A DNA stretch of 64,000 nucleotides. Origin: Hepsetus odoe. Its lineage: Eukaryota > Chordata > Actinopteri > Characiformes > Hepsetidae. Location of the stretch: the NCBI GenBank assembly GCA_017165825.1, contig CM029374.1, positions 8,576,726-8,640,725 on the forward strand, in the 5' to 3' direction. The position numbers and the translations under genes were made by a program. How positions within the stretch are numbered: the stretch's first letter is position 1; every line of letters starts with the position of its first letter. Shown here piece after piece: positions 45,020 to 55,850 of this stretch. The notes beneath the pieces were generated by a model. That model searched no databases, had not been told where the DNA came from, and worked only from the letters and a program-made list of their open reading frames with translations.

Positions 45020-45860
45020 ACTGTAAATAATTATACATCTGCAGGGTGGACCAACACACACCTGTGAGATGTTTGAGGGGTTTCTTGCATGTACAGCCTA
45101 TTTCAAGTCACCCCACAGCATCTCAATGGGAATAAGATCTGGGCTTTGACCTAACCACTTCAGGTTTTTTAATTTTCGGTCAGTCCTTGGTAGATTTACT
45201 GGCATGTTTTGGGTCATTGTCATGTTGCAGGGTCCAGTTTTGCTTCAGCTTTAATGTTAATACAGAGGGTATCACAGATGATATAAAGATGGCTTTCCTC
45301 AAGCACCTGCTGATACACGCTAGAATTCATGTTGGATTCTATGATGGTGTCCTGGCCAGGTCCGGCTGCAGCAAAGCATAGTTTGTTTGAGGTTCTTTTC
45401 CTGGAATGCTGTAGTTGATTTATGCCAGACATATCCTCTGTTCTGGTGTCCAAATAATTCAGTTTCAGACTCATCTGTCCAAAGAACATTATTCCAGAAG
45501 TCCTGGTCTTTGTCTACGTCCTCTCTGGCAAACTTCAGTCTAGGCCTGGTCAAATGTTTCCTTCTTTCTCACCTCCAATGCAAGTTAAAGTTGTGCAGTC
45601 TCTTTCTGATTGTAGATGCATGCACTTTCACATCAACAGTAGCAAGAGCCTACAGTAGGTCCCATGATGACATTTTAGGATTTTTGGAGACTTCTTTTAG
45701 CATCTTGCAGTCTGCTCTCAGGGTGAACTTGCTTGGACAGTCAGACCTGGGCATGATGGCAATTGTTTTGGAAGTCCTCCACTTTAATCAATTTAATCAA
45801 GTGATTTGCCCTGTGGATCAGGAAGATGCTCATCTTCCATTGCAGGTAAAGGCTTATATA
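45020..45860 (-). mobile_element. Tc1-like transposon relic
   Basis: Minus-strand transposase pieces: an N-terminal HTH-like region around 45750-45560, then 'FWNNVLWTDESETELFGHQ' at 45553-45320. Flanking bases near 45060-45200 resemble the usual Tc1 catalytic core and 3' region. Several frameshifts are present and the terminal repeats were not found. Confidence 0.75.
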
Positions 45861-46440
45861 TTTAAGTCAGCTGGATAATCATGTCTGGGAGCCTGTAGTA
45901 CTCACCATGAACACAAATTACATTCCAGGAAGTCTGCAACTTGATCCAATTGATTATTTTTAAGATTAAGAATTTGTGAGAGAGTGGCCACATGTTTATG
46001 AAAGCATATTGATTGGAGATTACCTGGACTTTGAGCCCTTCTGTCATTACAGAAGCCAGGATTGTCTAACAAGAAGCAGTTGATTTTCTTACCACAACAT
46101 TCCTTTCTTTTGGTAACCCAAAGTGTGAGAGCCTCTACCATGTATGGTATGAAGAGAACAACTTTGGCTGAAAAAGATGTGCTGGAGTAGTCTCAAAAAT
46201 GCGTCTTAACTTTCAAAAAAGAAATAAACCTCTTCTCCATTAAGATATTTCTGCTGGCCTTTCTATGCAAATATTTAATCAGCATTTTATCATTCTCTTT
46301 GAGGAAAACAACCTAATGTTTCAGTAAGAAATGCATATCCTTGCAAGCTGTCTCTAAATATATGTGAAGGAGCTGAATGACACGAGTGAAGGGCAGTGTT
46401 GATAACTTGTTGGATTTTGCTTCACTCTGTGTTCTTAAAG
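45861..46440. other. Unassigned stretch with possible exon-like frames
   Basis: Minus-strand frames around 46141-45862 are open ('KINCFLLDNPGFCNDRR', 'HVATLSQILNLKNNQ'). They have splice-like borders but no recognisable protein. They may be transposon remnant or belong to the unknown gene at 48.1-48.9 kb. Confidence 0.25.
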
Positions 46441-46447
46441 CTGTGTA

Positions 46448-46560
46448 GGAGATTAAAGTGAAAGTGAAAGTGACAACCCTTGTCATTGCGAGGTCACAGC
46501 ACAGCAGACAGTGAATCACAACGAAATTGGACCTCTGCATTTAACACTCAAGCACCCTCA
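46448..46560 (-). mobile_element. tRNA-derived SINE (family 1), 3' fragment
   Basis: Minus-strand tail 'CATTGCGAGGTCACAGCACA' and body to 'CTCTGCATTTAA'. The tRNA head is missing. Confidence 0.85.
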
Positions 46561-47160
46561 AGCACCGTTTGAGTGTCCCAACATCCCTATTAGCTCTGTC
46601 CATTGGAGGTATACAGCTTTTAAAATGTCTTAGTTGTACCATAAACTAACTTCTACCATAAAGGCTCTACAGTGGATGATTTCACAAACCTTCTGTAACA
46701 TCTGAATCAGCTGTAGTATCCTGATGGCCTTCAGAGGGAGGTCAACAAGAAGTCAATTGCAGTAGCTGAACCAGGAACTGAACCAGAACTACTAACTTTA
46801 CTGGGACTCCCTGAGGAAAGCTTAAACACGATTTTGAAATACATTCACTATTTAATGTATATATTTTTAATTTTGATATATTTATCATTATTTTAAAATA
46901 TATATAAATGCTTGCCGTCCCAGTAAACACTTTTAATCATTTATTCAATTCAATATAAAGTCCACTTTTGATTTATGTCATGATTCTGAATCTCTGCTCT
47001 TTAAATATGCTACATAAACTTAACTAAATTAGTGCCTTTAAGAAGAAAATAGCAGAAAGAGAGAGAGAGAGAATGGCAGGTTACTGAATGGCAGGAAGAG
47101 TCTGACAACTGCAAACATTAATGTAAAAATGTAAAAACAACCGTAATAAATAAACATGCA
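46561..47160. other. Non-coding stretch
   Basis: No gene recognised. Bases near 46700-46800 resemble LINE 3' sequence, and a GA repeat lies near 47059-47074. Confidence 0.35.
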
Positions 47161-47164
47161 TGTT

Positions 47165-47965
47165 CATTACTTCTTCTTTTTCTTTCGGCAGCTCCCGTTT
47201 AGGGGTCGCCACAGCAGATCAACTGTCTCCATTTCTTCCGGTCCTCTGCATCTTCCTGCTTCAAACCGACCACCTGCATGTCCTCTCTCACCATGTCCTT
47301 AAGCCTCCTCTTTGGTCTTCCTCTTCTCCTCTTTCCTGGGCGCTCCATCTTCAACATCCTCCTTCCAATATATTCCTCATCTCTTCTCTGGACATGTCCA
47401 AACCAACACAACCTTGCTTCTCTAACCTTGTCTCCAAGACGTCTAACCTGAGCTGTCCCTCTAAAATACTCATTTCTAATCCTGTCCATCCTCGTCACAC
47501 CCAACGAAAATCTCAGCATCTTTAACTCTGACACCTCCAGCTCCACTTCCTGCCTTTTCGTCAGTGCCACCATCTCCAACCTATACAACATAGCTGGTCT
47601 CACTACTGTCCTGTAAACCTTCCCTTTTACTCCAGCCACTCTTCTCCACCCATTCCAACCTGCCTGCACTCTCTTCTGCACCTCTCTTCCACACTCGCCG
47701 TTACTCTTCTTCTTCTTCTTTGGCCAACAGTAGTCCAATTTCCACCAGCACCCTGTAGGCTAACAGTACTGGTGGCGGTCATTGTTAACCCGGGCCTCGA
47801 CCGATCCGGTAGGGGATTCTGTATCGTTGTCCGCATATTTACTTGGCAAAGTTTTACACTGGTTGTCCTTCCTGACGTAACCCTCCCCATTTACCCGGGC
47901 TTGGGACCGGCACGAAGAAATACACTGGCTTGTACATCCCTAGTGGCTGGGTTCTGCATGTTCAT
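47165..47965 (-). mobile_element. Internally deleted RTE-like LINE
   Basis: The minus strand starts with the family 5' UTR (47965-47700, also seen near 4500-4250). It jumps directly to the reverse transcriptase C-terminus ('VQAGWNGWRRVAGVK', 'GKVYRTVVRPAMLY', 'RPGKRRRGRPKRRLKDMV') at 47700-47199. Endonuclease and polymerase are missing. This is either a deletion or a non-autonomous derivative. Confidence 0.8.
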
Positions 47966-48063
47966 TACTGAGTGTGGTTAATGCTGCAGTTATGATATTT
48001 TAAAATACTCCTGTAAACTCCATCTGAAAATCTGCAGATTAAAGAAATAAAAGGATATGTTGT

Positions 48064-48856
48064 TTACTGAATCCAGGGTGTGGTCTTAATGCTCTGGTAG
48101 CTGCAGGAAGAGTAAGTGCTGCACTGTTTAAAGTGCTGTTCACTTTACCTTGATGAAAGCCACAACACAATATGACAGCACCAAAGAGCTGGGGAGGAAG
48201 CTGCAACTCCTTTAATGAAATTAATTCATACTTTCAGACAATGTTTGGAAAAGAGTTACCTGCTTAAATTCTAGCAAAACATAAACACAACCTGGAAAAC
48301 AGCTTGTCACGCAGTGCAAATGTACTATACTCACCAACAGCAAATTTTAAAAGCTAACCTTGTAACTCTGGCCTTCCCAAAAAAAGGTTTCAAATGAGAA
48401 AATCAGCACAAATTATGATATTCAATAAACTTACCTCTGCGAACAGATAACAAGCATTGGAGAGCACCCACCAATACTCTCCAGGCCATTATACACAGAT
48501 TTATGCTGTAGCCTCCACCAGCTGGGAAAAGAAAATCTAACAGCGAATTATGCTGAAATATCTGCTGTTACAAACCTTATGGCCTCCAGTAAAGTACTGC
48601 TTGATGGTGTACACGTGTATACTGCTGGCCCATTGGAAGGACCCGGAGAACTCCTGTTGGACCAAAGCAAATTAAGAAAAATTTTAGGAAACATTGGAAT
48701 ATTCAAATGATTACAAAAGCTATACAAATTGTAAAGCCTGGTAAATTGTCTAAAAATTGACAGGGTTTATGATTTCAGAAAACTGAATCTTACCTTAAAT
48801 GGGAGCAGGGGTCCATAGCACATCTGGATGGAACTGAACTCGACCACAACAACCTC
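48064..48856 (-). CDS. Five exons of an unidentified spliced gene (C-terminus)
   Basis: Minus-strand exons 48856-48794 ('VEFSSIQMCYGPLLPFK'), 48653-48576 ('FQWASSIHVYTIKQYFTGGH'), 48505-48435 ('SVYNGLESIGGCSPMLVICS'), 48209-48149 ('LPSSLVLSYCVVAFIK') and 48093-48064 (ending at TAA) join with consistent phase at AG/GT borders. They give about 100 residues. The regular splice phases argue that these are real exons, not chance ORFs. I do not recognise the protein. A short hydrophobic stretch near the end might be a membrane segment. Upstream exons would lie beyond the retrovirus that begins at 48887. The third exon needs the second of two possible acceptors. Confidence 0.45.
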
Positions 48857-48886
48857 CTACATAAATAAATATGATTATTAAGTATT

Positions 48887-49341
48887 TGTTGGATTCTCTG
48901 ATTGAGAACCGAAGTTCGAGGAGTCAGTGATGAGGCGAAGAGAGTTTTAAGCTATAGCAAAGTTTATTAAGAGAAAAGTAACGAAGTTCTTACAAGATGT
49001 TCAAAAGACCGGTCAGTGTTCCTCTCTGTGTGGAATCCTTTCTTTCTCACTAGCACAGTTCAGAGTGTGCCTTTTTATCTGTTCCCCGGGAGCTCCAAGG
49101 CCTCCGGTGGAGACACCTAATCTAGGACTATGACCTTGTTTGGGTGTTTTTGACAAAGAAAAGCAAAGAAAGCGTTACTCAGAAGAGAATATAGAAAAAT
49201 AGAGATGCAGTTAATAATATATAGGTTAAAGGTGACAGGGACGTGAATACTACCTAGGGAAGGGATTTAGGGTAACGGGGGTGAAAGGGCCATGGAGAGA
49301 ATAACAGAAATAAATGACTAAAATCAACCTACAATCCATCA
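48887..49341 (-). repeat. 3' LTR of the endogenous retrovirus
   Basis: On the minus strand it runs from TGATGG, right after the G-rich polypurine tract, to CCAACA, about 455 bases. It contains a TATA-like 'GATAAAAAG' (near 49079-49071) and AATAAA (48968-48963) in the correct order for U3-R-U5. Confidence 0.8.
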
Positions 49342-49484
49342 CTCCCCCCTGTGATTCTATGTAAACACATTGAATCAACATTAAATCAATTTGAATTAAA
49401 ACAAAGACCCTGATCATCATGTTAAATATTCCAAATCAAACTGTGATTAATGATTGAACTGTATACCATCATCATCATGTATCA

Positions 49485-50446
49485 TTACAGGTAATGATTA
49501 AATATTTCTACATCTGGAGACAGAGTGACTATATTGACATGTACAGTCTTACATGCCCTGGAAACAAAACAGAAAACAATCTTGATTATCAGGAGAATCA
49601 GAGTAATCGAGCATATGAGTACAACAAAAGCTTGAAGAATATGATTGGCCAGAACACCAAATGTGCTGGTGAACCATCCGAAGAGGTCCACTGAAGATGT
49701 GGAGGCGGTGACCTGGTTTCTAATCTCTGTAATTAGAATTGAGACATTATGAGATACATCTGGAATGAATGAGCAACACTCGTCCCCAATAACAGCACAA
49801 GTTCCACCTTTTTCAGCAGGCAAGAGGTCAAGAGCCAACCTGTTTTGGAGAGTCATGTGTCTCATGTTGATTAGTTCATGATTAATTTGATCTAAAGCAC
49901 GCATTGTATCATTATTAACATCTTCCATTACTCTCACTACTTCTCTAATTTCATCTAAAGCTACCGTCATTCCATAATTAGGAAAAAGCTGAAAAGAATC
50001 TTTTAGCGGGTTGTGCTACAAGCTCATGAGAATGAAATAAATCCCATTTGTGTAAATGATTAAGTCTAGGATCAGTAGTGTGCCTCAAGGCTGGTATGAC
50101 GTAAGCTGCATAACATGTACCTGACCATCGTTCAGACAGATAACTGTAAACTGTGTTACCACTAAAGTACACGGTCCCGTTCACAGTGGGAGCATCATCT
50201 GAAAAATATGCAGTTTTGAAAACCAAGGTAAACTGTAGAGAATGATCATTCAGACGTACTGACAGACGGTACATCAGGTGTGATGGTCAAATGACATACA
50301 CTAGTACCTAAAAAAGGCCCAGAACCATTTTGACTCCAACATAGATTCCCTTTGGGTGTGTATGCTAACTTTATGGGTGTATCTGGTATAGCTATTGGTC
50401 TTACGTGGTGATTAGCAGTTATGACTCTCATTACAGAAATCCTCAC
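49485..50446 (-). pseudogene. Retroviral env (end of surface and transmembrane subunits)
   Basis: Frames 50446-50246 and 50274-49978 hold surface-subunit sequence. 49970-49485 (161 codons) holds most of the transmembrane subunit: a heptad region, an immunosuppressive-like segment ending 'LQNRLALDLL', the disulphide motif Cys-x6-Cys-Cys, and a membrane anchor of about 25 hydrophobic residues before the cytoplasmic tail. Frame changes between pieces and the missing surface N-terminus show that it is broken. Confidence 0.82.
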
Positions 50447-50795
50447 GTTTCAGAAAGGGCCATGTGCAGTCGTGATCAGTGATGGCGACCCATGCGCTGC
50501 GGCTATAAAGGTGTTTCCCCTTAAACTGTCATTGTGACTGACCACGAGGGCAACCTGTAAATACAAACACAAGAAAAGGTTAAACATCATGGTTTTCTTC
50601 ATACACATACAGAGCTATGTATTTATGTGTTTTTACTCTCTTTTTTTTTCGTCAAGTAATTGTGTGTGTGAATGAGTTCACTGTCTTCTGGCTGGTTGAA
50701 GTCTATCCACTTCGTTGCCCAGCAGTGGAGGCTACTAAGGGAGAGGTTACTAGCACTTCACCTTAGAGCATTCCTCTATGTCTGGAACAAAGTCT

Positions 50796-51323
50796 TCAGT
50801 CCTGAAGACTGAGGATGATGAGGGCAATGGCATATCCGATGCCCATCATTCGACAAATTTCTTGACAAACTGCACCAGTGAAATGTGTTCCTTGATCCGA
50901 GTCAGTGTGGCAGAGTGGGCCCCATCTTGGTATGCAATCCTTCACCAAGGTTTTTGCTGTGTGATTTTCAGCCAGTTTGCAGGCTTCAATGAGAGCTTTT
51001 AATTCTGCCTGTTGAGCGGATGTTCCTTTTGACGTACTTCCACTGGTCAAAACATCAGTTTCTGTTGTCACTGCCCATCCGGCACTTCTGAATCCATTTT
51101 TGACCATTGAGGAACCGTTGGTGTACAGCACCAGATCGGGATTCTGCAAAGGCACTTCTTGAGTGCTTGACACTTCCTCCATTGTAGTGATTATTTCAAC
51201 ACAATCATGGTCATCAATTTCTGTGTCATTGTTATGCTGGCATACAATCCATCTGCCTGATGCTCTACCAGTGCCAGAATTGACTGGAGAGCAGGCTCGC
51301 TTAGTTTTTTGTCTCTGCTGCAC
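50796..51323 (-). pseudogene. Retroviral pol remnant (RNase H joined to integrase)
   Basis: About 175 codons. An RNase H start ('LVLYTNGSSMVKNGFRSAGW', then 'TSAQQAELKALIEACKLAEN') runs straight into integrase core sequence ('DSDQGTHFTGAVCQEICRMM'). The C-terminal part of RNase H and the integrase zinc domain are deleted in frame. Protease and polymerase are absent upstream. Confidence 0.82.
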
Positions 51324-52946
51324 TCAGGAGCTGCCGTTGTTGACTCGGGGTCAGTTTGCGGAATCTCTCAACTAGATTACCCTCTCCAGTGTCGTCATTG
51401 CTTTTTGATCCGTTGTCATTTCCATGATCACCTTGTGGTTTGCCATTCATTTGATTCAGATCCTTACGAAACCAACACTGTTTTGCCCACTGACCAGTTT
51501 TTCTACATATGTAGCAGGATGTTGTCTTTTTATTAGCTTTGTTGGATTTTCTGGTTTCATTTCCGTCCAATTGAGCCATTCGGACTTTCACAGCGAGGTC
51601 GGCTTCCATGCTTCCAGCTGTCTCAACAATTTGTGAGATACTTTTTCCTGCGTCCTTCTCACAACCCGGGTACGTGACTTTCAAGAGCCTAGACAATTCT
51701 AAGTCTCGTCCGTCAACAAAGGTTGTCTTTAAAGGGGTACAATTTGAATGGTCATAATTGTCTTTGGTGATGTTAGGAAACCCAGAATAATCAAGCCAAG
51801 CTTCTTTGAAACGCTCAGGATATTTGAAAACGCTTTCTTTTGGCTTCTGTCGGCAAGCAGTAATTTGAGACCAATTTGTTCATTCTGGATTTAACTCATC
51901 AAGCCATTCTTTTATGGCCTCCCATCCCTCTTTCAGATTTTGTTTATCATCACCCAAAGCCAGATGGAGTCTTTCTGTCAGTCTCCCCACCCGTGAGCGA
52001 GAAACCACTGCAGATAGAATCTGAAGTGCATCTTCTGGATGAAGCTGATAAATATCTCTTAAACGGCACAATTCTCTCCAGGTCTTTCTTGATCCACCTT
52101 TGGGATGAGGAGTTTCTTTAGACCATTTGTCAATTTTTTCAGGTTCCACTGGAACATGGGACACCAAAGTTTTGTAGGTTATATCACCATCCTCTTCCTT
52201 AACCTTACCTCTTCTTTCCCTAATGGGAGCAAGGCGGGCAGGGACATGATCAGTGTCACTCTCGCTTTCACTCTTGCTTTCATTCACTCTGCGATTTCTT
52301 CCATGTTTTTTCTTTGCAGAAGGTTTTTCACACAAAGTGTGTTTCAGTGGAGCATTGTTGGATGATGCGCTAGTTGAGGAGCCCCTTTTCTCACTCTCAT
52401 CTCTCCCTGTGAATTTCCCTTCTTCCAACAAACCCCGCTGTTCCCTCTCCAATGCTTTGAGATCAGAATTCAGTTTGTTTGCTGATAGAGGCGGAGCTTT
52501 TCCCAGAGGGATGAGGAGGGGGTAAGCAGGCATCACAGACATTAACTCATAGGGAGGGCTAGAAGGAGGGCACCAGGACTTTGGGACACACCTGTAATTG
52601 AAAGGCGGGAAGAAAGATGCTCCGCCCCCCTGGGGTCGTTCCTGCACAGCAGGCTGCTCAGCATTTGCTCCATTTGCACCCGATAGCAACGCTCTCTTTC
52701 TGCTTTTACTCTTTCCAACTCCTCCACTAATTTGTTTATCTCTGCATCCTTTTTCAGAGCCTCAGTGTTCTGTAGTTGGACCTCAGCGTCCTTTTGTCGG
52801 ACCTCAGTGTCCTTTCTCAGAACCTCAGTGTTCTTTCTCAGAATTTCTTCAACCATAGCAGTTAATCTGGACTGAGTGGCCTTTGACTCTCTATCAGTTT
52901 CAGTTTTTTGCATCATCTCACTCCTACGTCTGAGCTGACCCAGCAC
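51301..52946 (-). pseudogene. Retroviral gag remnant
   Basis: 52946-52542 has a Lys/Asp/Glu coiled-coil region with short repeats ('EVLRKDTEVRQKDAEV'). 52689-51880 (269 codons) has a Pro-rich region and capsid-like sequence ('DALQILSAVV'). 51696-51301 has a zinc knuckle, Cys-x2-Cys-x9-Cys, in which the usual His is Gln ('CYICRKTGQWAKQCW'). The three segments are in different frames. The knuckle substitution would weaken zinc binding. Confidence 0.8.
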
Positions 52947-52969
52947 AACAAGTGGACCTATACCGATTG

Positions 52970-53270
52970 GCTACACAGAAAGATGGAGCTGGGAAAGATG
53001 TGCATCAGGTAGGGCGATTAAAGATAGAAATGGAAATGTACTCACAAGTGAACAGAGCGTGTTGAGCAGATGGAAAGTGTACTTTGAGCAGCTGATGAAT
53101 GAAGAAAATGAGAGATAGAGAGGATTGGATGATGTGAAGACAGTGAAACAGGAAGTGCAGCAAATAAGCAAGATGGAAGTAAGGGCAGCGATGGATAGAA
53201 TGAAGAATGGAAAGGCTGTTGGACTGGATGACATACCAGTGGAAGCATGGAGGTGTTTAGGGGAGATCAA
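52970..53270 (+). mobile_element. RTE-like LINE fragment
   Basis: The plus strand reads 'KMEVRAAMDRMKNGKAVGLD' and 'IPVEAWRCLGE', the region just before the reverse transcriptase of RTE-like LINEs. Stops lie upstream. It forms the boundary with the retrovirus. Confidence 0.75.
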
Positions 53271-53272
53271 GT

Positions 53273-54085
53273 CAAGTCAAGTAGGATTTTACTGTTATTT
53301 CAGCCACATACACAGTACATAGTGAAACCAAATAATGTTCCTCCATGACCCTGGTGCTACACACAAGACAACAAAAGACAAGACGTAGTACACAAGACAA
53401 CATAAAACATAACAGAAGAAACAACATAATACACAAGACGAGGCAGCAAGTGCAAGACAACAGACAACAGACAGTACTTTCATCCAGAACAACAGGTTGT
53501 TGAGCAGTGTAACGGTGTAATAAAGCAGCATTAGTAAAGTGCAGAGTGCAAGAAGTAAAATAAATAGATAATAGCTAGCTATGAATGAATAATAGGTGTG
53601 GAGACATTAACGGTTTAGAAGTCTGATGGCCAGGGGGAAAAAGCTACTCCCCATCCTGGAAGTGGAGGCCCGTATGCTGCGGAACCTTTTCCCGGATGGC
53701 AGGAGGGAGAAGAGAGTGTGGGACGGGTTGAGAGGGATCATCCACAATGCTGGTTGCTTTGTGGATGCAGCTTGTGGTGAAAATGTCCTGTACAGAGGGC
53801 AGAGAGACCCTGATGATCTTCTCAGCTGTTCTCACTACCCATTGTAGGGACTTGTGGTCTAAGACATTGCAGTTCCCATACCAGGCAGTAATGCAGCTGC
53901 TCAGGATGCTCTCGATGGTTTCTCTGTAGAAAATGGTAAGAATGGAAGGTGGGAGATGGGCTTTCCTCAGTCTACGTAGGAAGCAGAGATGCTGCTGGGC
54001 TTTCTTAGTGATGGAGTTGGTGTTGAGGGTCCACGTGAGGTTGTTGGTTATGTGAACACCAAGAAACTCTCTGCACTCACTCATC
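53273..54085 (-). mobile_element. LINE 3' end (C-terminal reverse transcriptase region)
   Basis: Minus-strand frame 54084-53644 has 'FLGVHITNNLTWTLNTNSIT', 'LPPSILTIFYRETIESILSS' and 'LQWVVRTAEKII', typical of the end of a fish non-LTR reverse transcriptase. A 3' UTR reaches 53273. It is 5'-truncated. Confidence 0.82.
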
Positions 54086-54096
54086 TCACCTCACTC

Positions 54097-54300
54097 ATTC
54101 AATTCAATTCAATTCAATTTATTCTTGTATAGCACCTTTTACAACACAGTTGCCCCAAGGCACTTTACATTGGTGGTAGATGGTGGAACAGGTTACAGTA
54201 ATAGATGTTAAAGCCGGACGACTACGAAGGAGAGGAACCAAAAACTCCACTGTGTGGAGAAAAAAAACCTCTGAGGGTCCAAGGATCCCCCTTGATCACC
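54097..54300 (-). mobile_element. LINE 3'-end repeat
   Basis: It contains 'CAATTCAATTTATTC' and 'GCCCCAAGGCACTTTACATT', shared with 62213-62390. The short AATTC tandem at the left is the usual tail of such LINE ends read in reverse. Confidence 0.7.
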
Positions 54301-54529
54301 TGCACCTGGATAGCCATGTATGAAAAGCCTGCCAGCCCGACCCAGCATTGTCTGTTCACCGTTGTTTCTGTATATCTGTATTTGCAATCACTACATGTTT
54401 GGTGTCAGATTAAACATATCCTGAAGGAAGCTACGCATTTGCGCATTTATCTCCGTTATGACAAAATGACACCGTCGTGACAGTGTGTTTGAGAGTATTT
54501 GTCAAGCTGGCCTTGCTTTTATCTGCATT

Positions 54530-55010
54530 TTTATCTGCTCTTATTCAAAGCTCAGTAATGTAGGACTGGTTATGCAGTGTAATAAAGCTGAGTGGGTTGA
54601 CTGGACACTGTTATAAATATGTTTGCACCAGTTGTAAAGTGTAATAAAGCTAAGTAAGACAGGATGGAACTGTTAAAAACCTGAATAAATTAGTGTTGGC
54701 CTTGCAGTGCTACACAGCTGAATTTAGGACAGGCTATGCAGTGAACCTGAGCAAATAGACTCAGTTCTATTATCTGGATTGTAACTTGATCTAAGATCTT
54801 AATCTCATGTTTACACTGGGTGGAGATAGGAGTTACTGGGTTGTAAAGCTGGGAAAGCAAGGACTGGTTTTAAAGTGTTATATGGCTAACTGGGTATTGT
54901 GCAGGGTTATAAAGCTGAGTAGATTAAGATTGTTTATGGGAGAATATATGGGTGACTGAGTTATAATGTTATAAAGCTGAAAAAGAAGGACTGGTTCTAG
55001 AAGGTAGAAG
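54530..55010. repeat. Degenerate minisatellite-like repeats
   Basis: A motif like 'GTTATAAAGCTGAGTAGG' recurs irregularly, near 54579, 54637, 54841, 54907 and 54967, with diverged spacers. No coding potential. Confidence 0.5.
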
Positions 55011-55034
55011 GAAATATTTTTATCTGCCAGGGCA

Positions 55035-55170
55035 GCGTAACAGACAGACAGACAGACAGGACACACAGATATAAAGACAGACAGTAACTCAGTAAGACGG
55101 GTTATTCAGAGGTAAATAGACAGATACATTGGTGGATGGATGGACGGGTAGATGGACAGATAGATAGATA
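55035..55170. repeat. GACA/GATA microsatellite, left part
   Basis: Runs of GACA and GATA-like tetranucleotides, continued after the MITE at 55514. Confidence 0.9.
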
Positions 55171-55511
55171 CAGTACTGTGCAAAAGTTTTAGGCAGGTGT
55201 GAAAAAATGCTGTAAACAAAGAATGCTTTCAGAAATATAAACCTACACATGTAGGTTGAAACACAGTCATGTTTGGAACAACCTACCAGCCGAGTTCCTT
55301 CAAAAACTGTGTGGAGGTGTACCTAGAAGAATTGATGCTGTTTTGAAGGCAAAGGGTAGTCACACCAAATATTGATTCGATTTAGATTTCTCTGGTTCAT
55401 TCACTGCATTTTGCTGATTGATGATAATAAATGATTAACACTTCCATTTTTGAAAGCATTCTTTGTTTACAGCATTTTTTCACACCTGCCTAAAACTTTT
55501 GCACAGTACTG
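55171..55511 (+). mobile_element. Tc1-derived MITE, 341 bp, TA target
   Basis: It begins 'CAGTACTGTGCAAAAG' and ends with the inverted 'TTTGCACAGTACTG', flanked on both sides by TA. Internal sequence is the end of the transposase ('TCCTTCAAAAACTGTGTGG') joined to the left end. It is a deletion derivative of the family at 38505-39160. Confidence 0.93.
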
Positions 55512-55513
55512 TA

Positions 55514-55850
55514 GATAGATAGAATAGAATATTTAGAGACAAACAAGAGAGGGAAAAAAAAACAGAAAAGAGACAAAGAGACAGAAAGAGAGAAAGAAAA
55601 AACAAAGAAAAAAAGAGAAAAAAAAGAGAGAGAGACAGACAGACAGCCACTCAGTCAGACACACAGCTTCATAGGTAAATACATAGACAGATACATTGGT
55701 GGACGGATAGATAGATAGATAGTTAGATAGATAGATTGACAGACAGGTGTATAGATGGACAGATAGATCGACATCAGAAGGATAGATAGACAGACTGACA
55801 GACAGCTAGACAGTTGGACAGATAGTTGGACAGATAGATAAACACACAGT
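55514..55850. repeat. GATA/GACA and purine-rich microsatellites
   Basis: GA-rich runs (55530-55640) are followed by GACA and GATA tetranucleotide tracts up to about 55850. Confidence 0.9.

Larger units (their letters stand above)
48887..52960 (-). mobile_element. Endogenous retrovirus, internally deleted, 5' truncated
   Basis: Minus-strand order is gag (52946-51301), RNase H joined to integrase (51323-50796), env (50446-49485), polypurine tract (49350-49342) and 3' LTR (49341-48887). Protease and most of reverse transcriptase are missing, as is the middle of RNase H/integrase. No 5' LTR or primer-binding site was seen; gag abuts LINE sequence at about 52970. Frameshifts break gag and env. 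The env transmembrane subunit is of the covalent gamma type. The provirus cannot replicate. Confidence 0.88.

Noticed and set aside
51876..52858. Plus-strand ORFs over gag
   Set aside because: Antisense frames of retroviral gag.
55035..55850. CRISPR-like periodic repeats
   Set aside because: Simple GATA/GACA microsatellite with no spacers; eukaryotic context.
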